A stretch of 64,000 nucleotides of DNA from Nephromyces sp. MM_2019. Taxonomy: Eukaryota > Apicomplexa > Aconoidasida > Nephromycida. Both the position numbers and the translations under genes were made by a program. The first letter of the stretch is position 1; each line of letters begins with the position of its first letter. The notes under the pieces are model-generated. The model was given only the letters and a program-made list of their open reading frames with translations. It was not told the origin of the DNA and searched no databases. Where the stretch lies: positions 38,814 through 102,813 of the forward strand of contig JADHZB010000723.1 of assembly GCA_015657535.1 (NCBI GenBank). Direction: 5' to 3'. Below, one piece after another: positions 50,761 through 63,940 of this stretch.

Positions 50761-52236
50761 GGCTCGACTGATCTTTTTCTAGAGGATTCAAATGGGCTTG
50801 AACTTATTTTCTAGACTACAAGGACTTCTGACTTGAAAGAGTCACGCAGAGTCTAAATTGTTGTATGATTCTTTATTTTAATCACCGGATCAATGAATAT
50901 CTCCAATGCAAATGAAGGATGCATGCTGGCCTCTTTGCTACTAGTTTAACTTGCAGCAAAATCCTTCCATCCACAATTCTAGAGGATAACTCAACACATA
51001 CACGCGCACTGCAAGGCCTTCGCTACTCCATTCCTGCTTAGATATATTTTTGGGTTGGGTATTACTCGGTGGATTGTGAAAGATGAATACAATATAATTT
51101 GTTTTGTTCCTTCCAGTATATACCTGGTACTACAAAGGCGAAAAATCAGAAGCATATTGAAATTTCTGCAGAACTTTTTATAATTTGCTTTAAGTAAACT
51201 AATATTTTTATTTTTCTTCATTATTGCGTGCGGTTATATTTTTGATGCGCATTTTGATATTTTAACTCGGGGTCGTCTGCCAGGCGATGCAGCAGTTGAC
51301 CATTTCTTGTTTATGCTATATTTTGGTGCCTAAATGGGGATAGGTAGCAATGCTTAGAGCTACGGTTACCTTGGCAGTCCATTTTTTTGCCCGTAGCCAT
51401 GATGGAATATTTTATTCTACGCTTTGTGGTGAGAAATACTGAGCGGGTATTCGGATGTTTCCTCTTTGTGTTTATATGGAAGCGAGGCCTTGAATATGCC
51501 TTAAGTTAGTAGCTTTTCCTATCGCAGGTTTTTGGCGCCCTTAGAAGCTAGTTTATTTAGTCGATTTATATGTACGGACATTACGAATAAGGCTGTATCT
51601 ACATTGCAGAATTCTAATGCAGAAAGGCATTGCCTGCTCCAGAGCCTCTCAAGCATATAATTGTTCTCCAACTATTCTGATTTCCATTAATAGTTTGGTG
51701 TCTTGTTGGTGAGCCTGACGCAATTGAAGTTTTTGATTGCGGAGTAGCCCTATTCATGAATTGGAGCTACAGCGAGCGTGCATTTTATTCCATTGAATAC
51801 TTTGTGATGCCACGGTTGGGAAAGAGCGATTTGTCACTTTGATCAGACCGGTATGGGGGTATGAGCGATTATAATTCAAGTTTAGTTTGGAGTGCGGTAG
51901 ATTCTAAGAAAAAGCTTTGTTAAAAGGCTTAGACAAGGCTATCGCATATGGAAAGCAACATGAGCATCTTTTGGTGTTCATTCCGATCCATAATGTGGAA
52001 AACTGCGTAGTGTTTTTCAAGGAAATGTGGTCACACCCATGCAATATTTAGCACAATGTCACGTTTTACCTACTAGATGCTGTGCGCACGTGCAAGTCTA
52101 GTACATGGTTTTATCGCGTGATTTTTGATGCGGACAAGGTAAACCCTTGACCCTCAGAAGTAGATACAGCTAGCACCTGACTCAGACCCAGTAATTTTTT
52201 GGACTGACAAGCGCGAAAGCGCTGTAACTCGATAAG
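50761..52236. other. Non-coding stretch downstream of IMP3
   Basis: About 1.5 kb with no open frame of note on either strand and no repeat or structural RNA visible by eye. Confidence 0.55.
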
Positions 52237-53439
52237 CTAACGATGCGAATTTGGAGCTTCTCCTGATGATGCCGGAACCATTCTTAATGCTATAAACTTG
52301 CGACTGTTCTTAATGGCATGAATTTGGGACTTCCATACCTGTAAATTTGGAATTTCTCCTAAAGATGTTGGAACCATCCCTAACGCTATGAATCCTGCCA
52401 AAGGCATCGTTCCCGAAGTATTGGAAGCCGTGCATGCGTAGCTGCTAATGGACGATGTTTCGCAGGCCAGATGACAGGCTACCGTAATTTGCGGTTTGCG
52501 CAGTGAAGTCCCTCGCCTCATGCCTATCTGCTATTTGTGTGTGGCCCACACGTAGACTCCTTCGCATGCCGGGACACCTTATAGCCCATGTGGTGTGCAG
52601 ATTTGGGCAGAGTGTGTTGTTGTGTGTGGTCCCGTTTGTGGGGCACGGTGTTTGCCATACAACACGGGGTGTTTTTAGATGGGTGGGTGTTTTTTGCAAT
52701 GCAATAAGTCATGTCTCTAGCGATGTGTAGCAGCGTAATTGCTGTTGCCTGTTTGTTGTGCCCCATGAAGCTTTAGCATGCCAGCTGAGCTCGTATAACT
52801 CTGGTACGGTTCTTGTATCTTGCTGTGTGTGTGGTGCGAGTATCTAAATAGAAAGGACTTCGCAGTGCGAAAGGCAAACTTTTATGTCTCACGAGGGCTG
52901 GCGGATAGGCTACCCCCTGCAGTCCAGCATAACCAGTATGCTTTTAAGTGTCTTCAAAGGCCTTTACCTGGTTCCCGTCGAAATTCTGATTTCTCCTCTG
53001 CCAAAATGGGCCCCGCGCACTGTGTTTCTGCAAAAATTTCAAAGCCGTTCATGGCTACACGCAGCCAAGACACACCCCTGCCTTCACTCCCTTCAGCGAG
53101 TAGCTTACCATCCTCTTCAACCGATATTCTGCATGCATATCGACTGACGTCAACACCTTGTACACCGTGCTCCATGCAAACTTGTGTCTCATTCCTCTAG
53201 TGTGCACATTAGCGCCAGTCCTATCTCAGCCTTGGTGTATACCAAGCCACAGAAGAGGCTCTTACTCCTGACATCATTTTGATGTACCTCATCGACTGCT
53301 GTTTATATAAGGCTAGCGAAATTATGCCGGTATCCTGTTTTGCTTCATTCCCCGGAATTCTTGTGAATACAAAGCTACAAGAAGGGCACACCCCTTGATA
53401 TTTGCCCTCATTTCCATAAAGCAACTTCCCTCTTTCCAT
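52237..53439 (-). CDS. Tentative three-exon gene of unknown function
   Basis: Not recognised. A model with exons 53439-53392, 53196-52968 and 52478-52237 keeps the frame across both introns (acceptors ctag and ggtag, donors GTGTGC and GTAAAG) and gives 172 residues. The middle exon is the strongest part: 76 codons of Gly/Glu/Ala/Val-rich sequence including YACRISVEEDGKLLAEG and WLRVAMNGFEIFAETQ, bounded by an in-frame stop at its acceptor side. The C-terminal exon ends with a 32-codon duplicated unit (FIALGMVPTSLGEIPN, then FIALRMVPASSGEAPN). The opposite strand is also open for 126 codons (52820-53200), but its Ser/Pro/Leu-rich product looks like an antisense frame. Local GC is higher than in the flanks. 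The start could lie further upstream. No domain, signal peptide or membrane segment was seen. Confidence 0.35.
52248..52388. repeat. Imperfect 45-bp direct repeat, 96 bp apart
   Basis: Units at 52248-52292 and 52344-52388 share the pattern aatttgga, ttctcct, gatg.tgg.accat, taa.gctat. The 96-bp offset keeps the minus-strand reading frame, so the tentative protein carries a repeated FIAL.MVP motif. Confidence 0.75.
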
Positions 53440-55423
53440 GATTTACTGTATCACTAAGAGATATGGTTTTCCAAACGTTTCAATGCAGGAAGCGAACTTT
53501 TGACCATTGCGTTACCGGAACCTGTCTTGAAATTGTTGACAACTCTATTCTAGTGTATTTTTTTTGCGTTTATAAGCCTGAGAACCTTACTAAAGCAACA
53601 GGTTGATTTCTTATGTTTGAGCAGATACGATGAGGAGAAGCTTGGGATCGACGTTTAAGTGGAACTCTCTCACTTATTTTCAGGAGAATCCCTTTTAAAC
53701 TGAAATTCTAAGAGTATAAGACCCGAAGAAATTCAAAAACTTGAGAAAAGATTTATGTTTTATTTAAAGGTGGAAATTCATGCATAGCCGAAGAAGATGT
53801 AAGGTTGTCAATGCTTCAGGCTGCAGCATCTTCTGAAAGATTTGCTGCTACCGCTTTTTTTGCTGTTTGCGCCCTGAAAAAAGGAAAATCTCCAAATCAT
53901 TGGGAGGAATGCTGTTGAAAGTTGGATATCTGAATAGCTTTGCTTAAAGCACCAATAGTAATATTGCTTCAGCGGTGTAATATATAGTAAAGTTTCCCTT
54001 GGTTTTTGCATATATATACTGTTTTTTACTTCTAGTATTAGTCTGTTACTAGCAAAATTAAGGGGATAGCAGCTCCAATATTGCTGTACTTAGGGATTTT
54101 TATTTGAGATTTGCTGGATTGATATATTTACCGGTCCCGGATAATTCTTATTTTGTGTTTCCTCTGGCATGTTTATTTTGGTATGCTCACATCCGCAGGT
54201 AGACTTATTAGACGAACAGGCTGAGATAGAGGCGAAAGTAGTAATATTGCGATATTTTCTAACATGAAAGCGGAAAGGCTTCTTTAGGAGTGTTTGTTTT
54301 TATTACACTATCATTACTCTAAAAAAGAGCGTCTGCGAAATACCATGCTGTGATTCTTCGTAATGCTGCTGTTTTGTATCTTTTAAAATGAACTGATTTT
54401 TCATTGAAGAATTACACTTGAGTAATATATTCTGGATAACCCTGATTTGCCTGTCCTTGTGAGCTTTCCTGCGTCTTAAAGAAATTTCTTTAATGGATTT
54501 ACTATCTTAATAACTGCTTTCTCTAATTTCAAGAAGATTTCATCAATTTCACTTGCTCCATGATGCCTCTAACACGTCAGAAGGCTTCAATCATTGCAAT
54601 AGACCTCCACACATTATTTCTTCTTTATGGATAAACAGTGTGTATTTCCACTGGCTATCATGCATGACCAAATTAGAAAGTTAATAATACGCAGTAGAAT
54701 CAATTTTACCTGCATGCAAGGATAGGATTTGGTGGATTTTTTTCTTCAAACAACTACTTCGCTTTGTGTGTATATATAGACTCAGTCTTTCGCTTCTTCA
54801 TTTCGGCATTTTCCATGAAGCTGTGTACCAACGTGGAATACCTGAATAGTAGCGAAGAAGTTTCAAATGTACGCTAGGGTGACTTGCTAGCTTCTCAATA
54901 AAGGTTTCTCTGGTGAATACGTATAAAAAAATCCTAATTTATATGCATAATATGAATAATTGAATACAAGGCTAATGTATTAAGCTTTTCTTTGTGATGT
55001 GTTCATGCGTGTCTGCCTGGGATGCTTTATTCATTTGTTCATATTATAGCTTAAAGTGTGTGGAGCCAATATCCTTTCCCAAAAATGTCCGCATGTCATC
55101 TTACTTGCATCATATCTTCATGCTGTACCACCAAGATCTCGGTCTATGCTCATCATCTCCACATGCTTTTCCTTGTTTAAACGCTAATCCATCTTTCCAT
55201 CGCGTATCTTTCCATATTTTCATACCAAAAAATATTCAAAACCTCCATTCGCACAACCCTAAGTTTGGCATTTCCTTGCTCCCCTAATCGGATCTAAGTT
55301 TATGTGCGTATGTGCATACGTGTAATATTCAATGTATCGCCTTTCATGTCATCTTCAAATTTTTTTTCGCCTTCTTCATAAGACGCTGCTCCCACACCAA
55401 CAAACTTTGCTACCTTCCCAAGG
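53440..55423. other. Region upstream of dynein, no recognised gene
   Basis: About 2 kb of AT-rich sequence that should include the dynein promoter. One possible terminal exon on the plus strand (53788-53918) is described as a finding. ORFs at 54994-55287 and 55312-55524 lack supporting signals. Confidence 0.5.
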
Positions 55424-58400
55424 ATGGATACAGCAAAGGCTTCCCTCATAAACTTTGTGTTGGAGATATGCCCTCCAATCTTGGACTGCTCGAGACAAGA
55501 ACTCCAGGCCATACTAACCAGTAAAAGCGATGAGAAGATATCCCAGTTTTTGGTGGATCAGCAGTTACAATGCTTAGTAGTAGGAAAAGAGACTACGAGA
55601 ATTCCTGTATCATCTTCACAGATGATAGATTCGGGAACTTCCGGTGGAGCCAGCTCTTCCTCAGTGCCACCAGAATATCCTTATCCAAGCTCTGCAGCCG
55701 GAATAGAAAAGGCCGAAGGAGGGCCCCTGGGAACCACTTCAAGTACGTATGAAACACACAGCAAACTCTTCTTGGATACTTCGTTAAAGAAGAGGGCTCA
55801 GAATGCAGCAGAATGCACTGCTGTGGGATTCATCAAGAGGCTGAACTTCAATATACCCCTTGACGATGATCCTGGGGAAGCTTCTCAAACGCAAGTTAGC
55901 ACATTCACTGAAGGAGCCAGCAGTCGACTTATCAGCACTCAGTTGCTTGTTATGAATATGGGTGTCCCGGAAATGTCTTTGCTTGAGCTGGGTCAGGCTT
56001 ACTTCCAGCATGGCTTTTCCCCCTTAATGATGCTAGCATCTACTCTAACGGGGCCTGGTGGAGGAGGAGCTACTGTTGATTCCATAGAAGAAGAAGGCAG
56101 AGAGACCGTGAGTTTGGCTTCAAATTCACTAAGCAGGAAAGTTGATGAGCTAGTGATGGTTATTAAGCAAGCTCAGCAGAGTGTAGATATACCTATTGTT
56201 TCCTTGCAGATTGAGCCAGTGATTAGGAGAGCAGTTGAGAGGGCTAGCTATGAAGATAGGAAAGCTCAAATCACTGACTTGGATGACTATATGAATGATA
56301 GATCTTTCCAGAATCTCTTGCAAAGCACTGTAAATCGCTGGATTCAGGAGATTAATAAAGTCACGAAGCTGCAGCGGTTAGCATAGTGGGTGGAAGGGTG
56401 GGTTTGTATGTATTGTGTAATGTGTGTGTGATACATTTTGGTGGGAATCTTGATTTTGAGTTGGGTTGAGTTGTTTGGTTGACGGAGAGGTTGAAATGCT
56501 GGGTTTTCATTTATTGAAGCTCATTGGATGTGTTTGGTATATCTATTTGAATAGGGGCTGGTCTATTATGGGGATAGTAGCATTGGAAGCTGAGTAATGT
56601 AGGGTAGTTGTGTGTGTGTTTATCTGTGTATACCTGTGGTTTTGTGGGTGTTTTTCGGTGTGTGTATGTGCACTTCTCATCCTCCAACCCACTTTTCTCA
56701 TCCATACGCATATCAGTTTGCCCATGAATCACAACATGCTCTCTCTTCTTTCAGCGATGCAAATGCGACGAGAACGCTGGAAGAAGTCAACTTTTGGCTA
56801 GAATTAGAGAAATCTCTCAACAACATAGAAAAGCAGTTGCAAACTCCAGAGGTTGAGTTAACTTTAAACTTCCTTAAGCAGTCGAAGCGTGTGTTTGCGA
56901 CGATGTCTTTCGATTCTGATATAGGCTTGAAGCAGGCTATGGAGAGAACATCTAGTATAACAGCAGTAATGAAGGATTTCCCTTTGAATGATCTTCTCAG
57001 TGCTACAAGCGTTGAGAAGATAAATAATGCAATCAGAGCTATCTTTGTGCACTTTAAAAAGATGAAGAATGTTGCTCACTATTCAGCTCATCGTTGCTTT
57101 CAGTTAGCTGAGGCAGTGTCTAGGGATATGAGTGAAGTCTTGATGAAGGTTGGCTAAAAGGGGTGTTTTTGGTTCTTTTGGGATGGTAAAGAGGAGAGGA
57201 GGTTGCGGTGTGTGTGTGTGTGTGTGTGTGTGTGATAGGATGGTGGTAACTTTTCTACTGTTTAGCTTTTTTTTAGCTCGTTTGATTGGGTGTTTTTGAG
57301 GGTAGCTTGAAAGGAAGCTGTGATCGTTGCTTAGTGCGATGACTAGCTTCATACTGCGATTGTTGGCTGCTTAATTTTGTGACTTCTTATAACGATTTGA
57401 TGAAATATGATTGTACATATCATGGAGATTTAGCAATTATTTGGATTTAATATGATTTGCTCTTTCTTGGAAGAAAGAGCTTGAATGTAATTTTTTTCTG
57501 AGATGAATTATATTAAGAATTCGGGAAGTGATGAAGGTGTAGCTACACCTTAAGTTCGATAACTTGAAAGTTTTTATTTGCTATGAAGATATGATATTAA
57601 GGGAGAGATCATGGAATTTTATAGAAAAAAAAGCGAATTTTTTTGGAGAATACTGCAAAATCTTGTCAAAAAATTACCGAAATCTTCCCAGAAGCCTAAA
57701 AAATCTCTGTTACTTTCAATCCTCCTTCATGTATTTATGGTGTCATGATGCGACACGTTTATTTTTTGTAGGAATCTCCAAAATTTCGTTTTTACTTTGA
57801 AAGCTTGTTACAAAAAAGGCAACAGATTTTCAAGCACACACACACAAATGGAAAAAACGCGCACACACACTTTAAAAAAACTATTTTGCCTGTGTTACAC
57901 TCTTTCCATCTTTGCAGCCCCACACAGGCTCACACAACTCTCAGCAAACGCCATATTCACACACACACACACAAGACAAAAATATAAGAAATGCACCAGC
58001 TCTTCAACAGAGACTGTTTTTTCGCTTCTTTTCAGGTGCTTTCTGCTCAGAAATTAGTGCATATGGACTATGAAAGCTTCGAGTTTACTGCTTCGGGGTG
58101 TGCACAGCTTTTCCTAACTTGGCAGGTTGAGTTCAGACACTTCAAAGATATGGTGGCGAAGAAGAGGGTGGCGAGTGAGCCTATACCTATAGAACCTGCG
58201 TTTGAGCATGATAAAATTCAGTCTCGCTTAACGGAGTTTCATGATATTAGGGAGCAGCACCAGAAGCTAAAATCTGTGGCGAGCAAGGTGTTGCATGAGC
58301 AGAGGTAATGTGTGTGTGTGGGCTGATGTGTGTGTCAGTGTGATTTCTTCAAATGGAGCCTTAATTTAATCTCTTGTATAATATAGATCATCAAACAGTG

Positions 58401-61400
58401 TATGTATGTGATTTTTTTTCAAAAGCAGCATCGATTTCATCTATCACACCTCATCGTGTAATCCTTCTTTGAATTTGTTTTTCTTTTGCTTTTTTTGAAT
58501 GTCATGAAGTGTATGTACACTTCCAATGCCCTTCTTTTACCTATTCCTTAAGCTGACTATATTCTCACATTTAGATGAAAATGAGGTAGGTGGAAGGTGT
58601 GTGTGGCAACTGGTTGGCGTATGTGGAAACTGCTGTGTTGGAAAACTTATTTGGTGTGTATGGTAGGTTAATAGTATCTCTGCAAAATGAAAAATTTTGC
58701 ATTTTAAACAAGAATTATAGTGTACATACACTTTGTGTTAACTACTCGAAATCACTGAAGTTAAAAAACCTGTTTTAAAACATCAGTTTTATAGTGAATA
58801 TTTTGCAACAGTGTAGACGTTTTGGATATTTTCCTCCTAGTTTATTCCTGCTTTCTGGAGTAACTAGATGGGCAATAGTGCAGGCATAAGACTTGTGAAG
58901 TTTGCCTATCCCGGAATTCGTATGATGCTACTGTTTGAAGTTGCTAATGATGATATTTGCCCGTGAAGATGCCGTTATCAGCCTCTGCGTGTAGCGATTT
59001 ACAGCAAGTCTGCCATTTGACATGAATCACTGCGCTGTGAGTATGCTTTTAAGATCACTTTGAATGCATCTCACCCAATCTCTGCTACTTTAGCTGCGTG
59101 TGTGAGCAGGTTTTGCTTATAAAACCTCGTTTTTTCTTCTTTTGTCTCCTCTTTAGTTTCATCTTCATGAATAATTTTAGCAGCTTGTGTGTGTGGATAT
59201 TTTAATCCTTCAGAAGCACTGATTTGGATGCCCAGCGGTTTTTGAGCCAAGCCTTCAAGCTCTTCACTTCAATAGATGTTCTGGATGTATCGAGATCGGG
59301 AGCAGAAGTATGGGAAGCTGCGACAAAAGCCTATGCTGCGAAGATTGATCGAATAGAGAGTCAGATTGCTGCTAAACTGAGAGATCGCCTAGGCTCAGCG
59401 AAGCATTCTAATGAAATGTTTAGGATTTTTTCAAAGTTTAACGCTCTTTTCATTCGTCCGAGGATAAGGGGGGCAATCCAAGAGTATCAAACTACTCTGA
59501 TTCAACACTTGAAGAGCGATCTAGAAAGGCTTCAGAACAAGTTTCTTCAGGGCTACTCCAATTCTGATGCTTCCAAGGTTTCTGCTTTGAGAGATCTCTC
59601 TCCGATAGCAGGAGCAATGATATGGGCAAATCAGATTGAAAAGAGAATTCTGGTATGCGGGGAGAGGTGGGGGTTTTCTATGTGTGAGAGCACAGAGTAG
59701 AAAGATTATAGATGGAATCTGGGGTTTTCTGCAGTTTTGCTATTGTTGTGAAGAGGAGTGGATATGCTACTTGTTTGAAGCTTTAATTTTCAGTTGATTA
59801 GATGGTTTGTGACATGGAGAGAAAGGATGCAAATTTGGTGTGCTTTATCTTGTTTTTGGGGATTTTAAGGGTTCTTTTGTGTGTGTGTGTGTGTAGGAGT
59901 TGTTTGGAGGTGTATGATTTGCGTGTGTGTGTAGGAGTTGTTTGGAGATGTGGAAGGTTTTGTAAAGAAGTCTATAAAACTTGTATGCATCACGTTTCTT
60001 ACTGAGATAACTTTCCGTTTTCATTGGCATCCTTTGATTTTGAATATGTAATTGAGATTTAATCCGTTTGTTCACACTAATATATGGCTTGAAGAGGAGT
60101 TTTTTTTGGGCCATTTTATCTTAAGCCAGAGAAATTGCGAAATATTTGAGTATGCATGAAGCCATTCAAGGGTGTGTGCATCTAATTTTTAACACTACTC
60201 GAGGGTTGAGTAGTTATTAAAATCTATTAGTCGGTGAAAAAACTGCTGAAAATTGATTATTTGCATTGTTTCTCTTGTTTTTTGGCTGTTTATCTTTATT
60301 TTTCTTATGTTTTATGCTCTTTGCTTACTCTTCAGTATACTTTTTGCCTGTTCTTCAGACAATTTACAAAAGATGCGAAGATGTGCTAGGAAACTACTGG
60401 GAGCAGCATGCTGAAGGGCATCAGCTGAAGGAGCAAATTGACGTTTTTTTGGGTAGGCTAAATCACAAGGAGTTTCTTGAGAAGAAGTTTGAAGAAATCA
60501 AAGATTGTAAAGGTTTCGATCGAAGTTCAAAGGTGTTTTGCATACAAAAATTGGGCCGTCATGGATATCGATTATCTGTTAATTATGATCCTTTAGCTAT
60601 AATGGCTTTTAAGGAGGTTAGAGGAAGAAATTGTATGATGAAGTGGAGAAATTTCGGATTTTTTTTTTCGGAATTTTTTCCACCCGAAAAATGATGTTTT
60701 TTCATGGTTTTTATGGGGGAAAAAGTTGAAACATACCCGGATTTGTGTGGGCTGGAGTGTATGTAGTTGCTATTTCATTAAAAAATGTTTTTTGGTGTGT
60801 TTTTGCGACTCTCTGATTCTAATAAACTCTCTTTCACTGCGATTTTTCACATCTCGACCCTGAGTTTGGACTGAAAAATAAAAATTTTTTTCCAATTTCC
60901 CTCTGTATTTTCCACAAAACTCCCATTAAATCTCTAAAATCGATGCATATTCCCTTAAAGTTTACAAGCTGTTTAAGCAGAACATATTTCACCGATTTGC
61001 CTGCATTTTTTGCTCAAACTATGGGAGCTAAGGCTCTTCAGCTCATCAGAAATTCCAATCTTCAATGCAATTCTGAGCCTAGACTCAGTCAATCTATCAT
61101 TCCAAGCTTTCTGTCTTCAAGAAAAAACATGTCAAAAAACTAAATTTTCAAAATCAATAGATGATATTTTCGATTTTTTAATTTTATTAATAGATATACC
61201 ATCAACAATTTGATTATCGTTCATAAATATAGTATTTCAAGAAATTTAATCCTTTCCTATGTTCTCTTAGGTTAGAATGCTGCAAGCGATGCAGTATCGA
61301 GTTCTCTACTCGTATAAGCTTCTTTCTGACGAAACTAAGCCAGCTTATCCTTCAGTGATGATCTTGCAAGAAACAGTGAGGGCTTACTTTCAGACTACTA

Positions 61401-63528
61401 TGAAGCTACAGGAGTTAAAGGCTAGGGGGCCGTTTGAGGAGGCTATTGCTGGGCTAGTAACGTTTTATCAAAAGGAGCTACAAGGCATGCTAACTAACAA
61501 TATTACTATACTGTGGAGGTCTGACTCTCTGGAAAGCTTTACTAGAAGTTTCGCTGAAAAAGTATATAGCTTTGAATCGAAGATTGAAGATGTATTTGCT
61601 CAGTCTCAGATGATTAGGGATAACGTTGAAAGACTGCGCACACTGAGTTTACCTTCTAGCATTGAAGAATTCAAGGAAATTATGAAGAAAACCCAGAAAT
61701 CTATCGATCATTTTCACACACAAAACTTCTCCAACGTGGAAAAATTCTTTAGGCAGATTGATGCTCTGGCTGAGGAGATATTGGAGAAACGGTTGGTTTT
61801 TGTGTTTGCACTATTGCGATGAGGTTTTTACAAGAAAATGGAGCGATTAGGTTGATAGGGAGGGTTTGGTGTGTGCATTTCTCGCCTAAAATGGGAGGGT
61901 TTGGTGTGTGGATTTCTCGCCTAAAATGGGAGGGTTTGGTGTGTGGATTTCTCGCCTAAAATGGGAGGGTTTGGTGTGTGCATTTCTCGCCTAAAAACAA
62001 TGATTTGCTCTAATCAAATCATTCGCTTTATATAGAGGATTTGATTTTTCTGTGATTTATTACCTCTAAATACCTAAAGTATTTGGTTTTTTGGCAGTGG
62101 TTTTGTGATTTTTTTCTTATTTTCTGGCCAATTGCTCTTGTGTGTAATGTTTAATGATGCTTACATGCTTTGTTAGAGCGTAGAGAAGATTCAATTAATG
62201 CAATAATTTATTTAGAAAATACCAGATAATCATGTGATATGATATCATTTGCCTTCATATCTGCATCCTCATATGTAAAAAAATGCATTTGTGATGCTTT
62301 TTTGCGTTTTGTTCCATTTCTGGATGCAAAAAGTCGAGATTTTGGAGGTATTAAAGAGGAATTTTTTGTTTATTTTTGTTTTCTTCTTCTTTGCTGAGAG
62401 AATTGCGAAATCTATCGCTTTCTTTGGCGACTGCTTCACGTTTTATATGCCGTGAAGATGGTGAAAAGTCGGCTTTTTGCAGGTTCTCACTCTTCTTCTA
62501 ACTCTAATAGCTGTTTTTGCAGCACTTTTGTAGTCGTTTCTTTACGAATTTGCTTCATGCGTGTGCTGTAGCTGGTTGTTGCTTCTTCAGTTATCTTGAA
62601 GATTTACAGAAGCTTTCTATCTATTTATTGATGAAATTTTTCGCAGGGTTTGCTTTTGTATGGTTTTTCTCGATACTTTTTCTTTCATTCTAGGGTTTCT
62701 CCCTGCAGGCTTTCACTCTCTTTCTCCCTATTCTTCCTGCTTCTACACCAACGCTTAAACCTCTAGTTTTTCCCTCTTTAAGCCATCTCTCAATACGATA
62801 ACATTGCTCGATGCTGCCTTATATCTTCATCTATTCCTGCAATTTTGCCTCGAAGGAGCTGAAATTTCGCACATGGCTTTCCAAAAGGCATGAAGTACTA
62901 CAAAGTCTGCTGCCTGTCTGAAGTATAGAGTTCGCTTAGCAACAGCTTTTCGATTAAAAACAGCTCAAACTACTGCGATTCCCTGCCTTAATTCTGCTTG
63001 TTATAAGCCTATTAAGAGATACAACCACATTACTTCTTAATGAGCGTGTGTGTGCTTTAAAGTACTGTTTTTATCGCCTTATTCGTTTTAAATCTTTGAC
63101 TCTCTTCAGGTTGGGTGAGATAGTTGCACTATGGACTAAAGAGTTTGAGAAGTGGCCGGATGCTGGGACTTCTCTGATTTCCAAGACTCTAAGGCATGAG
63201 TTTAAGCTGCATAATCAAGCTCTAGTTCTCTGCCCTTCAATAGAAGGAGCTAGACAGCACTGGTTTGGAGAACTTCATCAGAATTTTGAGCTTATCACTA
63301 GGCTTCCAAGGCTGCGTTGCCACAGTTCGAATGAATTTATGGATTGCTACAGCGATGCAGGAGATGATCAGGAAGCTGAGAGCGATGAAGAGCTTTTACG
63401 CACTGACCATTCATCACGGAAGCTACACACAAGGGAGTTTTTTTTCTTAAGAAAAAATGATACTTATAGGCATGTAGTTAACCAATTGGATCCGAAGATA
63501 TTAGACGATGCCTATGATGCTATCGAAG
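55424..63528 (+). CDS. Cytoplasmic dynein 1 heavy chain, N-terminal tail, 7 exons, 3' end beyond the window
   Basis: Heavy chain of the minus-end-directed microtubule motor. Exons: 55424-56376, 56755-57148, 58036-58304, 59214-59652, 60359-60616, 61271-61791, 63110-63528; they join in frame to about 1084 residues of a protein that is normally near 4,500, so the linker, AAA ring and stalk lie to the right. Matches to the DYNC1H1-type tail occur in every exon: NRWIQEINKVTKL, EVNFWLELEKSL with FPLNDLLSAT, MDYESFEFTASGC, SNEMFRIFSKFNALFIRPRI with RGAIQEYQTTLI (strongest), RCEDVLGNYWEQH and LQETVRAYF. This pattern fits cytoplasmic dynein 1 better than axonemal or IFT dynein. The ATG at 55424 is the first in the long frame, but a 5' coding exon cannot be excluded. 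Residues about 65-110 are a Ser/Gly/Pro-rich insert. Introns carry GT/CA tracts and a 35-bp minisatellite. The intron after 63528 runs to the window edge. Confidence 0.95.
57208..57234. repeat. (GT)n microsatellite near a dynein donor site
   Basis: About thirteen GT units beginning 60 nt after the donor at 57149 in dynein intron 2. The acceptor half of the same intron contains CA runs. Confidence 0.95.
57833..57975. repeat. CA microsatellites near a dynein acceptor site
   Basis: CA runs at about 57834-57847, 57861-57872 and 57957-57973 in the last 200 nt of dynein intron 2, complementary to the GT run at 57208-57234. Confidence 0.9.
61858..61997. repeat. 35-bp minisatellite, four copies, dynein intron 6
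   Basis: Four consecutive copies of a 35-bp unit starting gggagggtttggtgtgtg and ending cgcctaaaat. Copies differ at one site (gcattt or ggattt) and the last loses its final base match. It begins 66 nt after the donor. Confidence 0.95.
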
Positions 63529-63940
63529 GTATGGTAGATTGCATGGGGGGAAGAGCGTGAAATTCTGGGGGATTTTGTGTGTGTTGGGATGGGTTTTGGC
63601 TACTTTTTTTACGAAGAGATTTGTGTGTGTTAACGTGCTTTTAGGTCCATTTGTCATGATTCTTGCCGCAAAATAGTGCTTCTTTTGCCGATTATGAAGA
63701 TGGGTACGGTGGCAGAATACTTCATGCAAAAAGCTTTATATATTAAGGAATATTTGATAAAATAATTGCTAGAATAAGAAATCTCTATGAAGCCTCATTT
63801 GGGTTTTTATAAGAAGAAGTTGATATTATGCAGCTAGAATAGTTATTATGCGGTAATGTCCAGTTTAATGAGTTTATTTGAATGAAAAACGTTAATTCTG
63901 TTGTATATAAGAAGAAGTTGATTGTAATTTTGAAATTGGT

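Noticed and set aside
52820..53200. 126-codon plus frame
   Set aside because: Ser/Pro/Leu-rich composition typical of an antisense frame; the minus frame here has better composition and splice sites, though this choice is not certain.
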